Below the pieces are notes generated by a model, which was not told the origin of the DNA, did no database searches, and saw nothing but the letters and a program-made list of their open reading frames with translations. Positions 42,928-50,791 of a stretch of 64,000 nt of DNA are shown here, one piece after another (within the stretch, counting starts at the first letter, position 1; the number at the start of each line of letters is the position of its first letter). Both the position numbers and the translations under genes were made by a program. This stretch comes from JABCPE02 sp963516675 (GTDB lineage: Bacteria > Bacteroidota > Bacteroidia > Flavobacteriales > Weeksellaceae), in contig CAUQBH010000007.1 of assembly GCA_963516675.1 (NCBI GenBank), forward strand, positions 62,001-126,000, read 5' to 3'.

Positions 42928-43557
42928 ATGAAAAAACTATTATTAGGAAGTTTTTTGGTGTTTTCAAGCCTTATGTCAGCACAGCTTTCTTTACAGTTGG
43001 AAAATACTAGAATAGGGGTGATAGGAGGACCTAACTATTCCAGAGTAAGAAATGCCCATAACCCTTCTGCGGCAAGATATTCATTCTATGGAGGGCTTTT
43101 AGCATTGATTCCATTAGATTTTGAAAATCAGTTTTATATTCAGCCACAGGTAGAATATTTATCAGCAGGTGAGAAAGGAGAAGGGTCTACAGTTTATGCG
43201 AACAACTATATCAGTGTTCCTATTTATTTTAAAGGATATTTCACAGAAGGAAGACATTCTTTATTTGCATTTGCAGGACCTAGATTTGCTTTCTTGCTTA
43301 ACCAAAAAGTTGAGAATCCATCTAGCCCTCTTTATGTGAAAGAAAAGATGGGTAAAGCAAGAGGTTTCGATTTTGCTTTATCAGGAGGTGTAGGATATAG
43401 TATAAATAGAAAATTCGAGATACTTGCTCGTTATGATTTCGGTTTATCTAGTGTTTATCCAGACCTTGTGGAATCTTGGACAGGAAACCCGAATGTGTAT
43501 AGAAAAAAATCTCAGCATATCTTGAGTGCAGGGGTAAGTTACATCTTTGGAGAATAA
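42928..43557 (+). CDS. Outer-membrane beta-barrel family protein
   Basis: A 209-residue exported beta-barrel of the PorT/OMP_b-brl type. It has a signal peptide (MKKLLLGSFLVFSSLMSAQ), then alternating amphipathic strands with Gly and Tyr (GVIGGPNYSRV, FYIQPQVEYLSAG, FALSGGVGYSINRKFEILARYDFGLS) suggesting eight strands, and ends SYIFGE. No specific function can be assigned. It is a single gene with its own promoter and terminator. Confidence 0.75.
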   Translation: MKKLLLGSFLVFSSLMSAQLSLQLENTRIGVIGGPNYSRVRNAHNPSAARYSFYGGLLALIPLDFENQFYIQPQVEYLSAGEKGEGSTVYANNYISVPIYFKGYFTEGRHSLFAFAGPRFAFLLNQKVENPSSPLYVKEKMGKARGFDFALSGGVGYSINRKFEILARYDFGLSSVYPDLVESWTGNPNVYRKKSQHILSAGVSYIFGE

Positions 43558-43574
43558 TAAAAAAGATAAAAATA

Positions 43575-43606
43575 AAAAAGCAACTCTAAAATAGGGTTGC
43601 TTTTTG
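43575..43606 (+). terminator. Terminator after the outer-membrane protein gene
   Basis: An 8-bp stem with one G-U pair (agcaactc with gggttgct), extended by A/T pairs, followed by a T-rich tract. It lies between convergent genes and may work in both directions. Confidence 0.6.
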
Positions 43607-43624
43607 TTTTTTTAAATAAGAAAA

Positions 43625-44329
43625 TTAGTGTACATCTATCCCATCAAAATATATTTCTGTAATAGCAGTGTCATTATATTTGCTTCCTTTGTAGACTTCT
43701 AAGATTTCAAATTTTAAAATTAAATCCGTTCTGTTTTTGTTGTGTCCAAGCGTTCCTATTTCAAAATATTGATCTGTTCGGCTGTCTTTTAAATTTAAAA
43801 TTCCGAAAGGAACACCATTTACATAGAGTTTTAATTTTTTTACACGGTTGTTATTTTTCCATGTTTCCTCGGATTTCATATATCCATTAGAAATAATAAT
43901 TTCCGTAATCCTAGGACTGTCATTTTTGAAATAATATTCCAAATATTCGCCAATACCTTCATCTTTTTTGCCCTCTACCCAAGCAGTTTTGTAACTTAAA
44001 TCATTTGCAAATTCAGCTTTGTAAGAATCTCCAAGTGAGGATGAAGCCTTTATTTTATAATTTCCACCGCCACAGTACCAGCTGCACCCGCCATCAATGA
44101 TGTCCCAAGCGTTTTCCACTACTTCGCCATATTTTCCGAGGAGGATATTTAGTTCTTTTTGCTCCGAAGCTGTGGGAGTTTTCTTTTGTAAAAGTTCATT
44201 TTGTCGGTTGATTTCCTTTTCTCTTTTTGCGCTGAGGTCAGGCTTTACCACTTTTTTAGGATAAAAATTTTTGATTTGGCTTTGTGCTGTCCCTCCACAG
44301 AGAAGCGCAAGAATTAGTAAATATTTCAT
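43625..44329 (-). CDS. Exported protein with NADase-type glycan-binding-like (discoidin-like) domain
   Basis: A 234-residue secreted protein: signal peptide (1-17, MKYLLILALLCGGTAQS), a charged helical linker (25-70), a short Cys motif (GGCSWYCGGG at about 80-89) and a C-terminal beta-sandwich (about 95-234). The segment DLSYKTAWVEGKKDEGIGEYLEYYF is characteristic of the discoidin-like domain described as NADase-type glycan-binding domain. I expect a surface or periplasmic binding role. It is 14 bases after ruvB on the same strand, so it is probably co-transcribed with it, which is functionally odd. Confidence 0.7.
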   Translation of the reverse strand: MKYLLILALLCGGTAQSQIKNFYPKKVVKPDLSAKREKEINRQNELLQKKTPTASEQKELNILLGKYGEVVENAWDIIDGGCSWYCGGGNYKIKASSSLGDSYKAEFANDLSYKTAWVEGKKDEGIGEYLEYYFKNDSPRITEIIISNGYMKSEETWKNNNRVKKLKLYVNGVPFGILNLKDSRTDQYFEIGTLGHNKNRTDLILKFEILEVYKGSKYNDTAITEIYFDGIDVH

Positions 44330-44343
44330 TTTTAATGTATTGG

Positions 44344-45366
44344 TTAAAAAAGTTCGCCTAAATTTTTTGGTTGTGATATGCCCAGATGTCGGTAGGCTTT
44401 TTCGGTAACTTCCCTTCCTCTCGGCGTTCGGATGATGAAGCCCTCTTGAATGAGGTAAGGTTCATACACCTCTTCCAAGGTTTCGGCATTTTCTCCGATA
44501 GAAGTTGCCAGTGCCGATATTCCCACAGGTTTCCCTTTGAAATTTTCTATCATTACCCGCATGATTTTATTGTCCATGTCATCAAGGCCATATTCATCGA
44601 CATTGAGCGAGTTTAGGGCAAATTTAGCGATGTTCAGGTCAATCTCTCCATTGCCTTTTATCTCCGCAAAATCCCTCACTCGGCGGAGCAGGGCGTTGGC
44701 TATTCTCGGTGTTCCTCGGCTTCTTCGTGCGATTTCAAGGGCGGCGTTTTCATAAATAGGAACGCCCAAAACCCTAGCGCTTCGTTCGATAATCATACCT
44801 AAAAGCTCTACATTATAGTATTCTAATCTGCTTTGAATCCCAAATCTTGCCAGCATGGGTTTGGTAAGCATTCCGCTTCGGGTCGTTGCTCCGATTAGGG
44901 TAAATGGATTTAGCCCAATCTGAACGGAACGGGCATTAGGGCCTGTTTCTAGCATAATATCGATTTTAAAATCTTCCATCGCAGAATATAGATATTCCTC
45001 TACAATAGGCGATAGACGATGAATTTCATCGATGAAAAGAACATCATTTTCCTCCAAATTAGTCAGAATCCCTGCCAGACTGCCAGGTTTGTCCAGCACA
45101 GGGCCAGAGGTTACTTTGCAGTTTACGCCCAGTTCGTTGGCGATGATATGCGAAAGTGTGGTTTTCCCAAGCCCAGGAGGCCCGTGCAGAAGCGTGTGGT
45201 CTAGTGCCGTTCCTCTGTTTTTGGCGGCGGCAACGAACACTTCTAGGTTGTCTAGTGTTTTTCTCTGTCCTGCAAAATCTTTGAAGCTCTGCGGGCGGAT
45301 TTTTTCCTCTTGTGAAAGCTCTTCGGAGGAGTAATTCTCTTTATCTGGATGCAAAAAATCAGGCAT
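44344..45366 (-). CDS. ruvB: Holliday junction branch migration helicase RuvB
   Basis: RuvB is the AAA+ motor of the RuvABC resolvasome. The 340-residue protein shows IRPQSFKDFAGQ, Walker A GPPGLGKT, Walker B LFIDEIHRL, sensor 1 LIGATTRSGML and the winged-helix C-terminal domain ending with GFIIRTPRGREVTEKAYRHLG. The start is at 45366 (MPDFLHPDKEN): the minus-strand TATCTTTG at 45386-45393 sets transcription near 45379, downstream of the alternative start at 45423. Confidence 0.95.
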   Translation of the reverse strand: MPDFLHPDKENYSSEELSQEEKIRPQSFKDFAGQRKTLDNLEVFVAAAKNRGTALDHTLLHGPPGLGKTTLSHIIANELGVNCKVTSGPVLDKPGSLAGILTNLEENDVLFIDEIHRLSPIVEEYLYSAMEDFKIDIMLETGPNARSVQIGLNPFTLIGATTRSGMLTKPMLARFGIQSRLEYYNVELLGMIIERSARVLGVPIYENAALEIARRSRGTPRIANALLRRVRDFAEIKGNGEIDLNIAKFALNSLNVDEYGLDDMDNKIMRVMIENFKGKPVGISALATSIGENAETLEEVYEPYLIQEGFIIRTPRGREVTEKAYRHLGISQPKNLGELF

Positions 45367-45385
45367 TTCTAATCTATTTGAGAAC

Positions 45386-45393
45386 CAAAGATA
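45386..45393 (-). promoter_or_regulatory. -7 box (TATCTTTG) of ruvB
   Basis: The minus strand reads TATCTTTG 20 bases before the ATG at 45366; this rules out the longer reading frame starting at 45423. Confidence 0.6.
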
Positions 45394-45429
45394 AAGATTT
45401 TTTTTGACCAATTGATAAATCAAATAAGT

Positions 45430-45548
45430 GTTTAAGTTTAAACAAAATTGGGTTTATTAAATTTAATTTGAATTTAATTCTTTTGTTTAATGGTGTTTCC
45501 TGTGGTTTTAAGATTTAAACAAATATAGTTTTTGAAAAAATGTTTAAA
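45430..45548. promoter_or_regulatory. Cluster of GTTTAA elements upstream of the FadL-type gene
   Basis: GTTTAA occurs at 45430, 45436 (as the palindrome GTTTAAAC, 45436-45443), 45485 and 45542, and in reverse ending at 45520. All lie within 120 bases between divergent ruvB and the FadL-type gene. The region is AT-rich, so chance is possible; an operator cluster is only a suggestion. Confidence 0.25.
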
Positions 45549-45567
45549 ATTAAAGAAATAATATTTT

Positions 45568-45575
45568 TATATTTG
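45568..45575 (+). promoter_or_regulatory. -7 box (TATATTTG) of the FadL-type gene
   Basis: TATATTTG lies 31 bases before the ATG at 45607, and only 16 before an alternative GTG at 45592. Confidence 0.6.
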
Positions 45576-45606
45576 CACCTTCAAAATAAAAGTGAAAACG
45601 AGAAAC

Positions 45607-46839
45607 ATGAGAAAAATTTTGTTACCAATAACATTATTGGCGGGAACCTTAGCTTATGCAGGAGGGTTCAGAGTATCGCTACAGGGAGTGAAGCAGTTGG
45701 CTATGGCGCACACGAGTGCCCATGCAGAGGATGCGAGTGTAGCTTTTTTTAATCCAGCGGGAATGTCTTTCATTCCGAGTAAATTGAGTGTGGTAGCTGG
45801 TGGTTTTGGAGTGGCAAGTAAAGTGTCGTACCAAAATCTGGACACAGGAGAGGCTTATTCTACTGAAAATCCTTTGGGAACGCCTATTTATGCGGCTGTA
45901 GCGTATAAGGTGGTGGATAATGTTTCTGTGGGATTTAGTTTTACTACGCCTTTCGGAAGTACGATTCAATGGCCAGAAAAATGGACAGGAGATGAAATCG
46001 TAACTAAAATGAGCTTGAAGAGTTATTTCTTCCAGCCAGCAGTTTCAGTGAAGATGGCGGATTGGATGTCGGTAGGTCTGAGCTATATGTATGTAAAAGG
46101 ACAAGTGGACTGGGATAAGAAACTTAATAAATTTAATGGCAGTCTAAATCTAAAAGACACCAAAGCAAGTGGACATGGTCTAGGATTGGGATTCTATTTT
46201 AGACCAACGGATAAGCTTGATGTAAGTGTTGCATACCGTTCGCCTGTAATTGTGAAGGCTAATGATGGTGTTGTGAGTTTTAATGTGTCTTCGGCATTGT
46301 ATTCAGCGCTGAAAGTGGATGCTAATGGTCAGGATAGATTCAAAGCGGAACTTCCATTAGTAGAAGAATACACGATAGGAGCTACATATAGAATCACTCC
46401 AAAATGGCAGGTTTCAGCGGATTTCAACTATACAGGATGGTCTCGCTATGATGCTCTGACGCTTGATTTCGAAAACGCACTTATAGGAAATCAGAAAGAT
46501 AAAACAGTATTGAAAAACCTTAAAAACTTTAAGAATACACAGACTTGGCGTTTTGGAACTCAGTATCAGTTTACTGACATGATTGCTGGGCGTTTAGGAT
46601 ATTACTATGACCAGTCTCCATATGAAGATAAGGATTTCATTCCAGAAACTCCATCTTTTGATAATAATGTGATAACGGCTGGTATTGGGCTGAAGTTTAA
46701 TAAATTTAATGTTGATATTTCTGGAGGATATGCATTTATGAAGAGAAGAAATAGTATGAATGATAATTTAGGATTTTATGGACAGTTGAAATCCAAAGCA
46801 GCATATTTCGGTCTAGGAATTTCTTATAACCCTTTTTAA
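45607..46839 (+). CDS. FadL/OmpP1-family outer-membrane transport protein
   Basis: A 410-residue member of the OmpP1/FadL/TodX family, 14-strand outer-membrane channels for long-chain fatty acids and other hydrophobic compounds. After the signal peptide (1-18) comes the hatch sequence GGFRVSLQGVKQLAMAHTSAHAEDASVAFFNPAGM, whose NPAGM is diagnostic, then amphipathic strands ending in YFGLGISYNPF with a terminal Phe. The ATG at 45607 is preferred over a GTG at 45592 because it begins the signal peptide. It is followed after 9 bases by a GDSL lipoprotein, and the two form a transcription unit. Confidence 0.92.
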   Translation: MRKILLPITLLAGTLAYAGGFRVSLQGVKQLAMAHTSAHAEDASVAFFNPAGMSFIPSKLSVVAGGFGVASKVSYQNLDTGEAYSTENPLGTPIYAAVAYKVVDNVSVGFSFTTPFGSTIQWPEKWTGDEIVTKMSLKSYFFQPAVSVKMADWMSVGLSYMYVKGQVDWDKKLNKFNGSLNLKDTKASGHGLGLGFYFRPTDKLDVSVAYRSPVIVKANDGVVSFNVSSALYSALKVDANGQDRFKAELPLVEEYTIGATYRITPKWQVSADFNYTGWSRYDALTLDFENALIGNQKDKTVLKNLKNFKNTQTWRFGTQYQFTDMIAGRLGYYYDQSPYEDKDFIPETPSFDNNVITAGIGLKFNKFNVDISGGYAFMKRRNSMNDNLGFYGQLKSKAAYFGLGISYNPF

Positions 46840-46848
46840 TTTAAAATC

Positions 46849-48357
46849 ATGAAAAAAGTATTTATATCATCAATGGCCGTTTTGGCTGTTTTGTCAGTTA
46901 CAAGTTGTAAAACTGATTTTGAAACCGATGTGGCGGATATCGCGGTAACTAGCGGAGAAGCAGATTTTAGTAAATATGTAGCTCTTGGGAATTCCTTGAC
47001 TTCTGGATATAGAGATGGGACAGTGTATTTAGACGGGCAGCTGGAGTCTTATCCTGCGATGATTGCAGAGCAGATGCAGAAAGCGGGTGGAGGAACTTTT
47101 ACTCAGCCTTTAGTGCCAGATAACATTGGAGGTTTCTCTAATATACCAGGGTTTAGAGGAAAATTAACTCTTAAAGTAGTGAATGGAGCATTGACTCCTG
47201 TGTATTCTGCGGCTGTTAGTGAATTAGACAGATTGACAGGAACATATAATAATATGGGAGTGCCTGGTGCTAAGTCTTTCCATTTAGTAGCGAATGGTTA
47301 TGGAAACATGGCTGGGCTGACAACAGGAACAGCAAACCCGTATTTCGTGAGATTTGCGTCTTCTGCTACAGCGAGTGTTTTAGAGGATGCTAAGGCTCAG
47401 AATCCTACATTTTTCTCTCTTTGGATAGGGAATAATGATGTACTTTCTTATGCGACTTCAGGAGGGGTAGGGACGAACCAAACAGGAAACACCAATCCAA
47501 TAACATATTCTTCTAATGACATCACAGATCCTAATGTTTTAGCAGGGTCTATCAGAGCTGTTTTAGAAGGGATGAAATCAGTAGGGGCAACTAAAGGAGT
47601 GATAGCAAACATCCCGAATGTGACTTCTATTCCTTTCTTTACAACGGTTCCGTATAATGCTGCTCCATTGGATGAAGCTCATGCTGCTACCTATAATGCT
47701 GAGTTAGTAGGAAAATTAAAACCTGTTTTGACTGCTTTAGGGCAAGGAGATAGATTGAAAACATTGGTAGTTGGGCAAAATCCATTATTAATAAAAGATG
47801 AAGATTTGACTGATTTATCATCTCAAATCACCGCGGCTTTGACAAGAAATGGTGTTTCTGCTGCTTTGGCATCTTTTATTGGGACTACTTATGGACAGGT
47901 TCGTCACACTACAAGTGAAGACTTGATATTATTATCTACAAAACCTGTTATCAATACAGATGTAGCTAATGTTTCTGATCCATTTAATAAACTAGGAATT
48001 ACTTATCCTTTGGAAGATAAACATGTATTGACGAAATCAGAAGTAGCACAGGTTCAGACAGCGACTAATGCTTATAATACTCAAATAAAGGCTTTAGCAG
48101 AGGCTTATGGATTGGCTTTCGTAGATGCTAATGCTAAAATGGTAGAGCTGGGCAAAAACTCTGGAATCCAGTACAATGGGGTGAACTATTCCACTACATT
48201 CGTTACAGGAGGTTCGTTTTCACTAGATGGTGTGCACCTTACAGGAAAAGGATATGCTGTGATTGCTAATGAATTTATCAAAGCTATCAATGCTAAGTAT
48301 AAATCCAACTTACGCCAAGTGAATCCAAATAACTATTCGGGAGTAAAGTTTCCATAA
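46849..48357 (+). CDS. SGNH/GDSL hydrolase lipoprotein
   Basis: A 502-residue lipoprotein: lipobox ending in Cys20 (SVTSC), then a GDSL-type hydrolase domain. Block I is GNSL with nucleophile Ser49, block III is WIGNNDVL near residue 192, and block V is DGVHL with Asp460 and His463. A long insertion (about 215-400) separates blocks III and V. These enzymes cleave esters. Because it is coupled to the FadL-type channel gene, a joint task of releasing and importing acyl chains at the outer membrane is a reasonable inference. Confidence 0.88.
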   Translation: MKKVFISSMAVLAVLSVTSCKTDFETDVADIAVTSGEADFSKYVALGNSLTSGYRDGTVYLDGQLESYPAMIAEQMQKAGGGTFTQPLVPDNIGGFSNIPGFRGKLTLKVVNGALTPVYSAAVSELDRLTGTYNNMGVPGAKSFHLVANGYGNMAGLTTGTANPYFVRFASSATASVLEDAKAQNPTFFSLWIGNNDVLSYATSGGVGTNQTGNTNPITYSSNDITDPNVLAGSIRAVLEGMKSVGATKGVIANIPNVTSIPFFTTVPYNAAPLDEAHAATYNAELVGKLKPVLTALGQGDRLKTLVVGQNPLLIKDEDLTDLSSQITAALTRNGVSAALASFIGTTYGQVRHTTSEDLILLSTKPVINTDVANVSDPFNKLGITYPLEDKHVLTKSEVAQVQTATNAYNTQIKALAEAYGLAFVDANAKMVELGKNSGIQYNGVNYSTTFVTGGSFSLDGVHLTGKGYAVIANEFIKAINAKYKSNLRQVNPNNYSGVKFP

Positions 48358-48375
48358 CTTTTTTATAAGTTAAAT

Positions 48376-48406
48376 AAAAACCGCTTGATATTTTTCAAGT
48401 GGTTTT
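48376..48406 (+). terminator. Terminator after the GDSL lipoprotein gene
   Basis: An 11-bp stem with one G-U pair (aaaccgcttga with tcaagtggttt) and a T-rich 3' side (ATTTTTT). Confidence 0.7.
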
Positions 48407-48415
48407 ATTTTTTAC

Positions 48416-48423
48416 TAACTTTG
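48416..48423 (+). promoter_or_regulatory. -7 box (TAACTTTG) of prs
   Basis: TAACTTTG lies 27 bases before the prs ATG at 48451, right after the preceding terminator. Confidence 0.6.
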
Positions 48424-48450
48424 TAGCTCTCAAAAAACTCAAATTAAACA

Positions 48451-49389
48451 ATGGCTTCTCAAACATCTTATTTATTCAGCACTAGAACCAGTAGACAGTT
48501 AGCTGAAAAAATCGCCTATCACTATGGGCAGGAACTAGGAAAAATCAATTTTCAAGAGTTTAGTGATGGTGAATTTGAGCCTGTTTTAGACCAATCTGTA
48601 AGAGGCGGAAGGGTCTTTTTAATAGGTTCTACATTTCCTCCAGCGGACAATCTTTTAGAGCTTCTTCTTATGATAGATGCGGCTAAAAGAGCTTCTGCAA
48701 AGAATATTACGGTGGTTCTTCCGTATTTTGGTCTAGCAAGACAAGACAGAAAGGACAAACCGAGAGCGCCAATAGGTGCGAAATTGGTTGCAAATCTTTT
48801 AACAACAGCGGGAGCAACTAGAGTGATGACAATGGATCTGCATGCAGACCAGATTCAAGGTTTTTTCGAAATTCCAGTAGACCATCTTTATGCATCGGCT
48901 ATTTTTGTGGAGTATATTAACTCTTTGAATTTGGATAATTTGACCATAGCCTCGCCTGATATGGGAGGAGCTAAAAGAGCCAAAAACTATGCAAACCATT
49001 TAGGAGCAGAAGTTACCATTTGCTACAAAGAAAGAAAAAAAGCGAATGAAGTGGCAGAAATGACCCTCATTGGTAATGTAGAAGACAGAAATGTGATTTT
49101 GGTGGATGATATGGTGGATACAGCGGGAACACTCTGTAAGGCTGCGGATATCATCATGGAGAGAGGAGCAAAAAGTGTAAGAGCTATCGCTACTCACGGA
49201 GTGCTTTCTGGAAAGGCATATGAGAATATAGAGAAGTCTAAATTGCAGGAAATTATCATCACAGATTCAATTCCTCTTAAAAACAGTTTGTCATCTAAAA
49301 TAAAAGTGCTATCTTGCGCCCCGTTATTTGCAGATGTGATGAATCTTGTTCATAACAAGAAATCCATCAATGACAAGTTTATATTTTAA
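48451..49389 (+). CDS. prs: Ribose-phosphate pyrophosphokinase
   Basis: Prs makes PRPP from ribose 5-phosphate and ATP. The 312-residue protein has FSDGEFEPVLDQSVRGG, the ATP-loop PYFGLARQDRKDKPR, the metal-binding MDLHADQIQGFF and the PRPP loop VILVDDMVDTAGTLC. Length is normal. It is followed after 21 bases by rplY, an association shared by many bacteria. Confidence 0.96.
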   Translation: MASQTSYLFSTRTSRQLAEKIAYHYGQELGKINFQEFSDGEFEPVLDQSVRGGRVFLIGSTFPPADNLLELLLMIDAAKRASAKNITVVLPYFGLARQDRKDKPRAPIGAKLVANLLTTAGATRVMTMDLHADQIQGFFEIPVDHLYASAIFVEYINSLNLDNLTIASPDMGGAKRAKNYANHLGAEVTICYKERKKANEVAEMTLIGNVEDRNVILVDDMVDTAGTLCKAADIIMERGAKSVRAIATHGVLSGKAYENIEKSKLQEIIITDSIPLKNSLSSKIKVLSCAPLFADVMNLVHNKKSINDKFIF

Positions 49390-49410
49390 AATAATTAAAT
49401 TTTTTATAAA

Positions 49411-50004
49411 ATGAAATCTATTACAATTCAAGGACAGAAAAGAGAAAGCGTGGGTAAAAAATCTACAAAAGCTCTACGCGATGCTGAATTGGTTCCTTGT
49501 GTTGTTTATGGAGGTAAAGAACCATTACATTTCTCTACAGAAGAGAAATCTTTCAAAAACTTGGTTTACACTCCTGAGGCACACACGGTATCTATTGAGG
49601 TAGGTGGACAGACTATTCCAGCAGTATTACAAGACATTCAGTTTCACCCAATTACAGACAGAATCCTTCATGTGGATTTCTACCAGTTGAGTGCTGACAA
49701 ACCAGTAGTAATGGAAGTTCCTGTGAAAATTACAGGTCGTGCTAAAGGTGTTGTAGCGGGTGGTGTTCTTAGACAATCATTCAGAAAACTGAAATTAAAA
49801 GCAGTTCCTGCTAATTTACCAGATGAAATCGTGGTAGATGTGACTCCGCTTAAAATTGGTAACAAAATTTATGTGGGAGACATCAAAACTGATGCGTACA
49901 CATTCTTACATCCAGACAACGCTGTAATCGCAGCTGTGAAGATGTCTAGAAATGCGATGAAAAACGCAGGTGCTGCAGGAGCAGACGATGAAGATGATGA
50001 ATAA
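49411..50004 (+). CDS. rplY: Ribosomal protein bL25 (Ctc type)
   Basis: bL25 binds 5S rRNA. The 197-residue protein is the long form: an N-terminal L25 domain (1-90, SVGKKSTKALRDAELVPCVVYGG) and a C-terminal TL5/Ctc beta domain (about 95-180), ending with an acidic tail (GADDEDDE). It shares the prs transcription unit and is followed by a hairpin terminator. Confidence 0.94.
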   Translation: MKSITIQGQKRESVGKKSTKALRDAELVPCVVYGGKEPLHFSTEEKSFKNLVYTPEAHTVSIEVGGQTIPAVLQDIQFHPITDRILHVDFYQLSADKPVVMEVPVKITGRAKGVVAGGVLRQSFRKLKLKAVPANLPDEIVVDVTPLKIGNKIYVGDIKTDAYTFLHPDNAVIAAVKMSRNAMKNAGAAGADDEDDE

Positions 50005-50027
50005 AATAATCTTTTCATAAGTTTAAA

Positions 50028-50064
50028 ACAAAAGGCTGTCAATTTTTGATGGTCTTTTGTCTTT
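50028..50064 (+). terminator. Terminator after rplY
   Basis: A 14-bp stem with three G-U pairs (50028-50041 with 50047-50060) and a 5-base loop, followed by CTTTATT. Confidence 0.6.
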
Positions 50065-50101
50065 ATTAACATAAATCAATTTTCAATAAAATAAAAACTT
50101 A

Positions 50102-50109
50102 TACTTTTG
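50102..50109 (+). promoter_or_regulatory. -7 box (TACTTTTG) of the FMN reductase gene
   Basis: TACTTTTG is 26 bases before the ATG at 50135. Confidence 0.55.
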
Positions 50110-50134
50110 CTTCATAAATTTTAAAATTAAAAAT

Positions 50135-50674
50135 ATGAAAATATTAGCATTTGCAGCGAGTAATCATTCCAACTCTATCAATAAGCAGTTGGTTTCTTAT
50201 ATTTCAAGTAAATTTGAAGGGCATGATGTAGAAGTTCTTGATATTAACGACTACGAAATGCCTATTTACAGCATAGACCGAGAGGTGAGCGGTGGCGTCC
50301 CTAAACTAGCAGAAGATTTTGCAGCAAAAATAGATGGAGCGGATTTGCTTATTATTTCGTTGGCGGAATATAATGGTTCTTATTCTACGGCTTTTAAAAA
50401 TATTTTTGACTGGATATCACGAATTCCAAACAGAAGTGCTTTTGGTGATAAAAAAGTTTTCCTCACTGCTACAGCTCCAGGCCCGAGAGGAGGTCTTACA
50501 ATCTTGGAAACCGCAAAGGCAAGGTTCCCATACAATGGAGGGGATGTGATAGAGGATTTTTCTCTTCCGAATTTTTCTGAGAATTTTGATTTGGAAAAAG
50601 GAATAGTTGATGCAGAAAAGAAAAAGGAACTGGAAGCGAAAATAGAAAAAGTAAAACAAGTTCTCATAAATTAA
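50135..50674 (+). CDS. NADPH-dependent FMN reductase family protein
   Basis: A 179-residue flavodoxin-fold oxidoreductase (NADPH-dependent FMN reductase family, chromate/quinone reductase type). FMN-binding loops are visible: AASNHSNSINKQL at 8-20, the SLAEYNGSYSTAFKNIFDW segment around 72-90 and TATAPGPRGG near 110-119. It probably reduces quinones or similar acceptors in the cytoplasm. It is monocistronic. Confidence 0.88.
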   Translation: MKILAFAASNHSNSINKQLVSYISSKFEGHDVEVLDINDYEMPIYSIDREVSGGVPKLAEDFAAKIDGADLLIISLAEYNGSYSTAFKNIFDWISRIPNRSAFGDKKVFLTATAPGPRGGLTILETAKARFPYNGGDVIEDFSLPNFSENFDLEKGIVDAEKKKELEAKIEKVKQVLIN

Positions 50675-50679
50675 ATATT

Positions 50680-50716
50680 TAAATAGCAGTCTCAATGGGC
50701 TGCTATTTAGATTTTT
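50680..50716 (+). terminator. Terminator after the FMN reductase gene
   Basis: A perfect 10-bp stem (50680-50689 with 50700-50709) and a T-rich tract (GATTTTT). Confidence 0.65.
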
Positions 50717-50762
50717 AAACCGAAATAAATTAAATAAATTTTATTTTTTACTGATAAATTAT

Positions 50763-50770
50763 TACCTTTG
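50763..50770 (+). promoter_or_regulatory. -7 box (TACCTTTG) of dnaN
   Basis: TACCTTTG lies 21 bases before the ATG at 50792. The alternative TTG start at 50768 is part of the box itself and is therefore excluded. Confidence 0.6.
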
Positions 50771-50791
50771 TCTGCTCAATTAGTTATTATT

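Noticed and set aside
43561..43624. Small gene between the outer-membrane protein gene and the glycan-binding-type gene
   Set aside because: The gap is only 67 bases and is filled by a terminator hairpin.
45367..45423. Extended RuvB N-terminus
   Set aside because: The extension begins upstream of the TATCTTTG box at 45386-45393 and has no counterpart in RuvB.
50768..50791. TTG start for dnaN
   Set aside because: The TTG is the end of the -7 box itself, and clamp proteins start MKF-type right at the ATG at 50792.
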